Shown here: one piece after another, positions 1 through 6,771 of the stretch | Position numbering within the stretch: the stretch's first letter is position 1 | Layout of the letters: the number at the start of each line of letters is the position of its first letter | From: an uncultured Oscillospiraceae bacterium | GTDB taxonomy: Bacteria; Bacillota; Clostridia; Oscillospirales; Acutalibacteraceae | Assembly (NCBI GenBank): GCA_900552285.1 | Contig: URYV01000038.1 | Location: forward strand, 1-11,365 | Reading direction: 5' to 3' | Length of the DNA stretch: 11,365 nt | Notes under the pieces: model-generated | The model's input: only the letters and a program-made list of their open reading frames with translations | Told to the model about the DNA's origin: nothing | Databases searched by the model: none | Made by a program: the position numbers and the translations under genes

Positions 1-1
1 A

Positions 2-568
2 GAGGGCGACGCCTTGAAGCTCAACCTTGCCGAGATAATCAAAACCGAATTCGGCGGAAAAAGGGTGTTTGTTTGCGCCAATCTTCCTTATAATATTTCC
101 ACAAATCTCGTTATGACGCTGCTTGAAAGCAATTTGGGATTTGAGTCGATGACCGTTATGGTGCAAAAGGAGTTTGCCGAGCGCATAACCGCCCCGGTGG
201 GCAGCCGCAAGAGCGGTGCCATAACCGTGGGAGCGGCATTTCTTGCGAAAAGCGAAATCCTTTTCGGCGTTTCGGCCGGTTCCTTCTTCCCGGCGCCCAA
301 GGTCGACAGCACGGTTATGAAGCTGACGCCCTATAAAACCCCTCCCGTTGAGGTCAAAAACCGCGACCTTTTTATGAAAACGGTCAATGCGGGCTTTTGC
401 CAGCGGCGTAAAACCCTGCAAAATTCCCTTTCGGCGGTGCTTGCCGTCAAAAAAGCCGACGTGGCCGAAATTCTTGAGAGCATGGGCAAAAGCCCCCTTG
501 CGAGAATCGAGGAGCTTGATCTTGCCGAGCTTGCTCTCCTTTGTGACCGCCTTTGCGAGGTGCTTTGA
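2..568 (+). CDS. rsmA: 16S rRNA (adenine(1518)-N(6)/adenine(1519)-N(6))-dimethyltransferase RsmA/KsgA, 5'-truncated by the window edge
   Basis: RsmA uses S-adenosylmethionine to dimethylate two adjacent adenines in the 3'-terminal helix of 16S rRNA, a late step in 30S subunit maturation in the cytoplasm. The reading frame is open from base 2, and the first ATG-like codons are internal, so the N-terminal SAM-binding motif lies outside the window. The NLPY catalytic motif of the N6-adenine methylase family is encoded at 80-91 (ANLPYNIS). It is followed by the family's MVQKEFAERI-type stretch, the SFFPAPKVDSTV segment, and the C-terminal helical domain with FCQRRKTLQNSL. The remaining 188 codons would be about two thirds of a normal ~280-residue RsmA. 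The TGA stop overlaps the ATG of the next gene, so the two are probably co-transcribed and translationally coupled. Confidence 0.95.
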   Translation, partial: EGDALKLNLAEIIKTEFGGKRVFVCANLPYNISTNLVMTLLESNLGFESMTVMVQKEFAERITAPVGSRKSGAITVGAAFLAKSEILFGVSAGSFFPAPKVDSTVMKLTPYKTPPVEVKNRDLFMKTVNAGFCQRRKTLQNSLSAVLAVKKADVAEILESMGKSPLARIEELDLAELALLCDRLCEVL

Positions 569-1329
569 TGAAAAGAAAGCCCCTTGCCGGCCGCTATTTT
601 CTGCTTGACGAAATACGTGGCTTTGCCGTTATCTGCATGGTCTTTTTTCATGCTTTTTACACCTGCTTTGAAACTCTGTCGATAGGATTCTTCGGAGACC
701 TTATAAACTTTTTCCTGCCTGCCGAACCCTTTTTCGCCGCAGGATTTATCTTCATTTCGGGAATGTGCGGAAATTTTTCGAAAAACCCATGGAAGCGAAC
801 GGTCATACTTGTCTGCGTTGCCGCCGCCCTTTCGGGAGCAACGTGGTTTATAAGCAGCAATTTCGGTTTCGACTGCTTTGTGGTGTTCGGAATAATTCAT
901 CTGCTTGCCGTGTGTTGGCTTGCCCTTTCGGCCTTAAAGCCCGTTCTTTTAAAATGCCCCGCCCTTGTGGGATTTGTGATAAACGCTTTGCTCGTCCCGT
1001 TTTTATACAACACCGAGCACGGCTACTGGGGTCTTTTCGGGTTTAAAATCGCCCTTCCCGAGAGTTTTTATTCGGGGAATATTATGTGGCTTTTCGGTTT
1101 TCCCTCAAAGGATTTCGCCTCTGCCGACTATTTCCCGCTGCTGCCGTGGTTTTTCATTTTCTTTGCCGGCTTTTTCTTCTGCCGAATGTTTAAAAACGGG
1201 CTTCCCGGCTTTTTCAGAAAAAATCCCGTGCCCTTTTTCGCCCTTGTGGGGCGCCACGCTTTGCCGATCTACATTCTCCACCAGCCGGTGATTTATCTTG
1301 TTTGTCAGGCTGTTTATAAAATTTTGTAA
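568..1329 (+). CDS. Multi-pass membrane acyltransferase, DUF1624 / heparan-alpha-glucosaminide N-acetyltransferase (HGSNAT)-like
   Basis: This is a 253-residue, very hydrophobic protein rich in Phe, Trp and Leu, with about seven or eight predicted membrane segments. The N-terminus carries the family pattern D-x-x-R-G near residues 14-18, followed by a membrane-embedded His at about residue 28 (LLDEIRGFAVICMVFFH). The C-terminus carries GRHALPIYILHQP, with the HQP at about residue 238. Both are typical of PF07786 (DUF1624) and related acyltransferase-3 proteins, which move acyl groups from cytoplasmic acyl-CoA to extracytoplasmic sugars. The bacterial acceptor is not known, and a cell-envelope glycan is a guess. 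I chose the ATG at 568 because it overlaps the rsmA stop (ATGA) and has GAGG at 557-560 at good spacing; an upstream TTG at 553 is less likely. The gene looks like the second cistron of an operon with rsmA. Confidence 0.85.
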   Translation: MKRKPLAGRYFLLDEIRGFAVICMVFFHAFYTCFETLSIGFFGDLINFFLPAEPFFAAGFIFISGMCGNFSKNPWKRTVILVCVAAALSGATWFISSNFGFDCFVVFGIIHLLAVCWLALSALKPVLLKCPALVGFVINALLVPFLYNTEHGYWGLFGFKIALPESFYSGNIMWLFGFPSKDFASADYFPLLPWFFIFFAGFFFCRMFKNGLPGFFRKNPVPFFALVGRHALPIYILHQPVIYLVCQAVYKIL

Positions 1330-1336
1330 ATATGAC

Positions 1337-1365
1337 TTGAAAATTCTTGCCGAATAAATTAAAAT
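1337..1365 (+). promoter_or_regulatory. Sigma-A-type promoter for the dCMP deaminase gene
   Basis: The -35 TTGAAA (1337-1342) and -10 TAAAAT (1360-1365) are separated by exactly 17 bp. They lie in the AT-rich gap after the acyltransferase gene and about 60 bp before the deaminase start. The untranslated leader contains a small AAGCC/GGCTT hairpin at 1393-1408, just before the ribosome binding site. It has no T tract and is probably not a terminator. Confidence 0.7.
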
Positions 1366-1426
1366 GTTTATGTCATAGCTTTCCGAAGTGCAAAGCCCCT
1401 TTCGGCTTAAATGAGGAGGAACGAAT

Positions 1427-1915
1427 ATGCAAAGAACCGATAAAAACAATTATTATCTTGACATTGCCGAGACCGTTCTCGAGCGGGGCACCTGCCTTCG
1501 CCGCAATTTCGGCGCCATAATCGTCAAAAACGACGAGATCGTTTCCACCGGATATACCGGCGCGCCGAGAGGGCGTAAAAACTGCATCGACCTCGGAATT
1601 TGCCTCAGGGAGAAAATGCAGATTCCGAGAGGCGAGAGATATGAGCTCTGCCGTTCGGTTCACGCCGAGGCAAACGCCATTATAAGCGCCTCGAGAGACA
1701 AGATGATAGGCTCCACCATGTATCTTGCCGGCCGCGAGGCCGAAAGCGGGGAGTTGGTCAACAACATGAACTCATGCTCCATGTGCAAGCGCATGATAAT
1801 AAACGCCGGTATCGACAGGGTGGTCATCCGCCGCAGCTCCACCGACTATGAGACCGTCATTGTGAGGGACTGGGTGTTCAACGACGATTCCCTTTCGGGA
1901 GCGACGGGATATTAA
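1427..1915 (+). CDS. dCMP deaminase (cytidine/deoxycytidylate deaminase family, ComEB-like)
   Basis: This enzyme probably deaminates dCMP to dUMP, feeding thymidylate synthesis in the cytoplasm. The 162-residue protein has the full zinc signature of the family: HAE, with zinc-binding His79 and catalytic Glu81, and the CSMC pair with Cys117 and Cys120. The GYTGAPRG motif at about residues 42-49 and the Cys-rich insert (KNCIDLGIC...) between the beta strand and HAE are characteristic of dCMP deaminases rather than cytidine or tRNA-adenosine deaminases. The length is normal. The ATG at 1427 follows a strong AGGAGG at 1414-1419. It has its own promoter and no close downstream partner, so it is probably monocistronic. 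The main alternative is a generic late-competence ComEB annotation, which is the same fold and likely the same activity. Confidence 0.92.
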   Translation: MQRTDKNNYYLDIAETVLERGTCLRRNFGAIIVKNDEIVSTGYTGAPRGRKNCIDLGICLREKMQIPRGERYELCRSVHAEANAIISASRDKMIGSTMYLAGREAESGELVNNMNSCSMCKRMIINAGIDRVVIRRSSTDYETVIVRDWVFNDDSLSGATGY

Positions 1916-2048
1916 ATTACACATTGAAATTCAAGGCCGTTTTTGATTTTTCTTTGCAAAATATTGCAGTAACTGCGTATTTTTGGAAAAAATCATTAAA
2001 AGGGCCTTTTATTTTGCGTAAATTCGGATTGAAATTTCACAATACTGC
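1916..2048. repeat. Intergenic leader with four short perfect palindromes upstream of the alpha-galactosidase promoter
   Basis: This AT-rich gap contains no gene. It holds TTGAA-A-TTCAA (1924-1934), GCAGT-A-ACTGC (1966-1976), TAAAAGG-G-CCTTTTA (1997-2011) and TGAAATTTCA (2030-2039). The second overlaps a TGCAA-N4-TTGCA hairpin (1955-1968). No clear T-tailed terminator for the deaminase gene is present. The palindromes are of operator size and sit 5' of the promoter, so one or more may bind a sugar-responsive regulator. That is inference, since short palindromes also occur by chance in AT-rich DNA. Confidence 0.4.
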
Positions 2049-2077
2049 TTGAAAACATTTGAGAAATACTATATAAT
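2049..2077 (+). promoter_or_regulatory. Strong sigma-A-type promoter for the alpha-galactosidase gene
   Basis: The -35 TTGAAA (2049-2054) and a perfect -10 TATAAT (2072-2077) are separated by 17 bp. Transcription would start near 2084, leaving a leader of about 30 nt that contains the TGGAGGA ribosome binding site shortly before the ATG at 2116. Confidence 0.85.
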
Positions 2078-2115
2078 AGGGCCATAAGGCAAATTATATT
2101 TTATGGAGGAATTAT

Positions 2116-5100
2116 ATGGGTAATTTGTTAAAAAAGAGCCTGGGCGTTTTCCTTGCCGCAGCCGTTTCGCTGTCGGCGATCTCCTGTGCCTCGGCCGCTC
2201 CCGAAACGAAAGCTTCGGAAGTTATCGGTACCAAGGTCATGGATCTTGACCTTTCGGTTACCGGACAGAAGGAATACAACATAAACCGCGGCATCGGCAC
2301 GAGGGATACCCGCCTTTCGGTGGGCGATCAGGCCGTCATGTCGGAGGAGGGTTTTGTCATCCGCCCGGAAATTGCCGGCAACAAGCCCAATGTGGCCGAC
2401 GTCAGCATCGACTTGGCAAAGCTTGATAAAACCTACACCTATTTTTCGGCCGTCGTGGGACAGGACGACAATGCCTCGCTCATCCGTGCCAACGGCGTGG
2501 GCGGCTCGCTTCAGTGCATGGTCATTGTCGACGGCGAGACCCTTGTGGACACCGCCATTATGGCTCCCGGCGACATGGAGCGCATAAGCTGCATAATCCC
2601 CGCCGGAGCTCAGACGCTCACCATGCGCACCTCCGATGTTGAGGGCGATCACTACAACGACTACTGCGACTGGATCGAGCCCACCCTTTACACCGGCTCG
2701 CCCAAGGTGAACGGCGTTAAAAAGGCGCTTTATTCCGAGGGCAATCCTTCGGGCAACATCTCGGTTTCGGCCGAGGCCTCAATCGGCGTCCGCTTTAACG
2801 TCAAGGAGGGCTTTTCCGAAATTTCGATTGCCAAGGAAAGCTCCGAGGACAAGATAAACGGTTATCTCTATGATTTCACCTATTCTTATGTCCGCTCTCT
2901 TCAGAATAAGCCCATCGCCACCGTCACCGGCGAAGCCGAGGGCACTCAGGTCAAATTCGACCTCGGCGGAATTGTCCCGGCCGGCGAATATGTCTTTGTG
3001 GCCGAGGGTCTTAAGGGCGTTAAGGCCAACGGCTCTCAGTACGGCTATTACTATCTCGACGGAAATCCCAACAAGGGTCTCATCAACGTTTCGCTGACCT
3101 TTGTAAATTCCGCCGACAGCTATCTCGACACACCCACCGAGGAAGTGTCCTTTGAGAAGAAAACCGCCGACGTTTCTCCCGCAGAAAAGCAGAGAGCCGA
3201 GCTTACCTATAAGAATATGCTGGCCGATCTTTCTTCCTTTCCCTCGTCGGTTAATATTGGCGACGACAGCTATACCGGCTTCCCGTCTCCCGATTTCACC
3301 GTTGCCTCCCGCAACACCACGACCGACGAACAGCACCATTGCGAGACCACCGACACCACGATAAACCACAAGAGCGGCCTTCAGTTTGTGCTTAAAACCG
3401 CGTTCTATCCCGAATATGCCGCCTTTGAGTGGACGGTTTATGTCACCAATCCCGGAACCGAGGATTCTCCCATCGTTTCCAACTTCTACGGCTGCAACGG
3501 ATATGAATTCAACGGTGAAAATCCCACCATCCTCACCAACAATTCCGACTTTGAGGCGGGAGAGGCTCCCTACCGCACCGACAAGGTGGAAATCGCCGAG
3601 GGTCAGACCGTGACCGATTCTCCGGCCAACGGCCGCGGAACCGACGAGGCCTTCCCTTACTATAACCTGGAATACGGCGACAAGGGCGCTCTCATTGCCG
3701 TGGGCTGGTCCTCCACCTGGCAGACCGACTTTGAATATTCAAACGGTGTGACCAAGTTCTCCGACAAGCAGAAGGTTTTCAGCTCGCTCATAAAGCCCGG
3801 CGAGGTGGCAAGAACCCCCCTCACCGCCATGGTGCTTTATGACGGCCGCGACATCGACCGCGCAAGAAACCTTTGGAGAAGCTGGTTCATCGACTGCAAT
3901 ATGTACCGCGACAACGGCAAGGACCTCACCGACCCCTTCGTGGCCGGCGTTACCTCCATTGTCTACAACGAAATGCTCAATGCAAACACCGAAAATCAGA
4001 AAAACTCCATTCTGGCCTATGTGACCTCCGGCGTCGACATCGACGTGTGGTGGATGGACGCGGGCTGGTATCCCTGCTATGAGTCAAACGGCACCAAGGA
4101 TTGGAGAAATACCGGTAACTGGACTCCCGACACCGAGCGTTTCCCCGACAAATTCAGCGAAATTTCCAAAACCGCCAACGAAAACGGCGTTAAGACGCTG
4201 CTTTGGTTCGAGCCCGAGCGCGTGGGTATGTCCTATACCGACGGCGAGGCGCTTGCCGATTCCTGCGTCAAGCCCGAATGGCTTATAGGCTACGGCGAGG
4301 CAAACGAGTCGGCCTATCAGGACCCCAATGTTCCTTACTACCGCCAGCTCGACATCGGCAACGACGAGTGCAGAGCATGGCTCAAGACCCAAATCGCAAA
4401 GGTGCTCACCGAGGGCGGAATTTCCGTCTACCGCGAGGACATGAACCTGGGTCGTTCGGAAATCTACTACACCCTCTACAACAATTCTCATCCCGAGCGC
4501 ACCGGCATGACCGAGAACAAGTGCGTTCAGGGTCACTATGACTATTGGAAATACCTCATCGAGCTTGATCAGGTCGAGCTGCTGGATTCCTGTGCTTCGG
4601 GCGGACACCGTCTCGATCTCGAATCCATGAGACTTGCCGTTTCCCTCCACCCCAGCGACTATAACCACAACGACATGGTGGCAAAACAGGTTGCAAACTT
4701 CAATCTTGCTTCTTGGCTGCCCTTCACCGGCGCAAACTCGGCCGAAAGCCTCACCACCGTCGACGAATACACCCTCCGTTCGGGCTACCGTCAGTGCCTT
4801 GTCCTTCAGTATGACCCGCTTCAGCTGTCGGGTACTCAGAAGGATAAGCTTAAGGGACTGCTTGCCGAGTGGAGAAACATCAGTCAGTATTATTATGACG
4901 ACATCTATCAGCTCACCAAGGAGACCTTCTCCCGCAACGAGTTCTATTCCTACGGTTATCTTGACCGCGACACACACAGCGGTTTTGCCATGGTTTACAA
5001 CCGCAACGGAGTGGAGCGCACCGAATATATCAAGCTTAAGGGTCTCAACGAGGACGACACCTATGAGATAAGCTTTGCCTCCGGCGCCGCATCGGTCACC

Positions 5101-5832
5101 GCAAACGGCAACTATCTCATGAACAGAGGCGTCGCCGTCAAGACCAAGTCCTCCGACGTTCTTTATATTAAGAGAACCGCCGAGGCCGAGAACGATCTGA
5201 CCGAGTTTAACGCGGCTCTCGAAAAGGCCAAAAAGACCAAGTTCAGCATCATGACGATTGAAAGCGGCTTTGAAATGGCAAAGGCAATCGCGAATGCCGA
5301 GGCCATTGTCGCGGCAGGCGACGCCGCAAAGCCGGTCAACTTCAAAAACGCCACCGAAGAGCTTAAAAAGGCTCAAAAGGCTCTGAAGATGGCTTCCGCC
5401 TCCGAGTCGGCCGACGTCAAGCTTGCTCAGCTCGACAAGGTTATTGACTATATCGGCGAGGTCAACAGAGACAATGTCCTTGACAAGGGCTCGATCATCG
5501 AGTTTGCCGAAACCGCAAAAGAGGCTCTGCTGAGAAAATATCCCGACGCGGTCATCGAAAAGGACGGCGTTCTCACCGCGGCAAGAGCCGATTATGACCG
5601 ACTCACCACCGTGCCCGTCGACGAGACCACCTACGGAGACGTTGACGGCGACGGAGACGTCACCGTTACCGACGCGCTTATGATTCTTCAGCATTCGGTG
5701 GGCAAAATAACCCTTGCCGACAAGTATCTCAAGGCCGCCGATGTTGACGGAACCGCCGGTATCAGCGTTACCGACGCGCTGGCCGTTCTGCAATATGCGG
5801 TTAAGAAGATCGATAAGCTTCCCATTAAATAA
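2116..5832 (+). CDS. Exported GH36-type alpha-galactosidase with N-terminal NPCBM and C-terminal type I dockerin
   Basis: Predicted to release alpha-1,6-linked galactose from raffinose-family sugars or galactomannan outside the cell. The 1238-residue protein begins with a signal peptide: KK, a hydrophobic stretch, then SAISCASAAPE, which could be cut by signal peptidase I after ASA, or at Cys24 through a weak lipobox. Domains in order: NPCBM (~36-195, ending in DYCDWIEP); an unassigned beta-rich segment (~200-330); GH36 (~350-1010); a charged helical FIVAR-like region (~1015-1165); type I dockerin (~1170-1238). GH36 marks are WMDAGW (Asp648), WFEPER (from Trp697), the nucleophile in EDMN (Asp775), the CASGGHR motif (from Cys826) and the acid/base in HPSDY (Asp848). 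The first dockerin loop is canonical (DVDGDGDVTVTD). The second (DVDGTAGISVTD) lacks the usual Asp/Asn and Gly at positions 5 and 6. A dockerin implies docking to a cohesin scaffold encoded elsewhere. The gene is monocistronic, between its own promoter and terminator. The family call is firm; exact substrate specificity is inferred. Confidence 0.93.
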   Translation: MGNLLKKSLGVFLAAAVSLSAISCASAAPETKASEVIGTKVMDLDLSVTGQKEYNINRGIGTRDTRLSVGDQAVMSEEGFVIRPEIAGNKPNVADVSIDLAKLDKTYTYFSAVVGQDDNASLIRANGVGGSLQCMVIVDGETLVDTAIMAPGDMERISCIIPAGAQTLTMRTSDVEGDHYNDYCDWIEPTLYTGSPKVNGVKKALYSEGNPSGNISVSAEASIGVRFNVKEGFSEISIAKESSEDKINGYLYDFTYSYVRSLQNKPIATVTGEAEGTQVKFDLGGIVPAGEYVFVAEGLKGVKANGSQYGYYYLDGNPNKGLINVSLTFVNSADSYLDTPTEEVSFEKKTADVSPAEKQRAELTYKNMLADLSSFPSSVNIGDDSYTGFPSPDFTVASRNTTTDEQHHCETTDTTINHKSGLQFVLKTAFYPEYAAFEWTVYVTNPGTEDSPIVSNFYGCNGYEFNGENPTILTNNSDFEAGEAPYRTDKVEIAEGQTVTDSPANGRGTDEAFPYYNLEYGDKGALIAVGWSSTWQTDFEYSNGVTKFSDKQKVFSSLIKPGEVARTPLTAMVLYDGRDIDRARNLWRSWFIDCNMYRDNGKDLTDPFVAGVTSIVYNEMLNANTENQKNSILAYVTSGVDIDVWWMDAGWYPCYESNGTKDWRNTGNWTPDTERFPDKFSEISKTANENGVKTLLWFEPERVGMSYTDGEALADSCVKPEWLIGYGEANESAYQDPNVPYYRQLDIGNDECRAWLKTQIAKVLTEGGISVYREDMNLGRSEIYYTLYNNSHPERTGMTENKCVQGHYDYWKYLIELDQVELLDSCASGGHRLDLESMRLAVSLHPSDYNHNDMVAKQVANFNLASWLPFTGANSAESLTTVDEYTLRSGYRQCLVLQYDPLQLSGTQKDKLKGLLAEWRNISQYYYDDIYQLTKETFSRNEFYSYGYLDRDTHSGFAMVYNRNGVERTEYIKLKGLNEDDTYEISFASGAASVTANGNYLMNRGVAVKTKSSDVLYIKRTAEAENDLTEFNAALEKAKKTKFSIMTIESGFEMAKAIANAEAIVAAGDAAKPVNFKNATEELKKAQKALKMASASESADVKLAQLDKVIDYIGEVNRDNVLDKGSIIEFAETAKEALLRKYPDAVIEKDGVLTAARADYDRLTTVPVDETTYGDVDGDGDVTVTDALMILQHSVGKITLADKYLKAADVDGTAGISVTDALAVLQYAVKKIDKLPIK

Positions 5833-5853
5833 ATCGGGAAAAATCCTTTCTCA

Positions 5854-5874
5854 CCGCCGTTTTAAAGACGGCGG
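5854..5874 (+). terminator. GC-rich hairpin after the alpha-galactosidase gene
   Basis: CCGCCGT (5854-5860) pairs perfectly with ACGGCGG (5868-5874) across a 7-nt loop. It is followed by CAAAAG rather than a T run, so on its own it is a poor intrinsic terminator. It probably stabilises the 3' end of the transcript or acts with the next hairpin. Confidence 0.5.
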
Positions 5875-5893
5875 CAAAAGATAAAACCAAAAG

Positions 5894-5929
5894 ACACAGC
5901 CGTTTGCGGATTGCAGCGGCTGTGTTTTT
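5894..5929 (+). terminator. Rho-independent terminator, probably bidirectional
   Basis: A 9-bp perfect stem, ACACAGCCG (5894-5902) with CGGCTGTGT (5917-5925), is followed directly by TTTTTG. On the opposite strand the same stem is followed by CTTTTGGTTTT, so it could stop transcription from both sides. It separates the alpha-galactosidase unit from the two-component/ABC module. Confidence 0.85.
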
Positions 5930-5981
5930 GTATGTGACGAAATGTATTGAAAAGGCGGCTTTTGGAATCGGGACATATTTG

Positions 5982-6001
5982 ACGGAAAATTAAATTTCCG
6001 T
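5982..6001. repeat. Inverted repeat upstream of the response regulator gene
   Basis: ACGGAAA (5982-5988) and TTTCCGT (5995-6001) form a perfect 7-bp inverted repeat around ATTAAA, about 70 bp before the response regulator start. It could be an operator or part of a weak terminator. It does not resemble the BceR-type site found further downstream. The only promoter-like elements nearby are a weak TTGCCT (6026-6031) and GATAAT (6047-6052) with a short 15-bp spacer. Confidence 0.35.
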
Positions 6002-6071
6002 TTCGAAATAACCCCGGGGCGCTTCTTGCCTTTTGCCGCCGAGTGTGATAATATGATTTTGAGGTGAGGGT

Positions 6072-6746
6072 ATGTATAAACTTTTTGTAGCCGAGGACGA
6101 CGCCGGCATTGCAAACGCCGTGGCGGAGCTTGGCAGGGCATGGGGATTTGAGGTTAAACTTTGCGAGGATTTTTCCGATGTTACGGCCGAATTCGCCGCC
6201 TTTTCCCCTCACATTGTGCTTATGGACATAGGGCTGCCCTTTTACGACGGCTTTCATTGGTGCAGAAAAATCCGCGAAATATCCAAGGTGCCCATAATAT
6301 TCATTTCCGCCGCCGCCGACAACATGAATATTATCATGGCCGTCAACATGGGGGCCGACGATTTTGTCACAAAGCCCTTTGACGGGCGGGTGCTTATGGC
6401 CAAGGTTCAGGCGCTGCTGCGGCGAACCTATGATTTTTCCGAGCCGACCGCCCTTATAGAACACGGCGGCGCCGTACTCAACAAGGACGAAGCAAGCCTG
6501 AGCTTTAAGGGTCAAAAAATCCCCTTGAGCAAGAACGAATACCGCATACTTCTCTGTCTCATGGAAAACCGAGGCAAGGTGGTCAGCCGCGAAAGGCTCA
6601 TGGAAACCCTTTGGCAGACCGACCAGTTTGTGGACGAAAACACCTTGACTGTCAACGTCAACCGCCTGAGAAAAAAGCTGACGGCGGCGGGGCTTGACCG
6701 ATTTATCGTCACAAAATTCGGCATGGGATATACCGTCGGGGACTGA
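6072..6746 (+). CDS. OmpR/PhoB-family response regulator (BceR-like)
   Basis: This 224-residue DNA-binding response regulator is the probable partner of the kinase gene that follows. The receiver domain (~1-120) has the acidic pocket Glu8-Asp9-Asp10, phosphoacceptor Asp52 (IVLMDIGLP), the Ser79 switch residue (FISA) and Lys101 (TKPF). The C-terminal winged helix (~140-224) has the family pattern LSKNEYRILLCLMENRGKVVSRERL, then NTLTVNVNRLRKKL and the GMGYTVGD wing. Gene order with a short-loop kinase and an ABC pair, plus a BceR-type operator before the ABC genes, points to the BceR/peptide-resistance subgroup. The ATG at 6072 follows GAGGTG at 6061-6066. The stop at 6744-6746 is 25 bp before the kinase start, so the two are an operon. 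Confidence 0.93.
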   Translation: MYKLFVAEDDAGIANAVAELGRAWGFEVKLCEDFSDVTAEFAAFSPHIVLMDIGLPFYDGFHWCRKIREISKVPIIFISAAADNMNIIMAVNMGADDFVTKPFDGRVLMAKVQALLRRTYDFSEPTALIEHGGAVLNKDEASLSFKGQKIPLSKNEYRILLCLMENRGKVVSRERLMETLWQTDQFVDENTLTVNVNRLRKKLTAAGLDRFIVTKFGMGYTVGD

Positions 6747-6771
6747 ATTTTTTTGTTTTGAAGGAATAAAA

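Noticed and set aside
331..900. A 189-codon minus-strand frame across rsmA and the acyltransferase gene
   Set aside because: Low-complexity Arg/Ser-rich translation opposite two well-supported genes.
1393..1408. AAGCC/GGCTT hairpin before the deaminase gene as an attenuator or riboswitch
   Set aside because: Only a 5-bp stem, no competing structure, no T tract and no known aptamer-like core.
4084..5793. A 569-codon open frame on the minus strand inside the alpha-galactosidase gene
   Set aside because: It mirrors the GCC/GAC/GTC codon bias of the sense gene, has no recognisable domain or ribosome binding site, and lies over invariant GH36 catalytic motifs.
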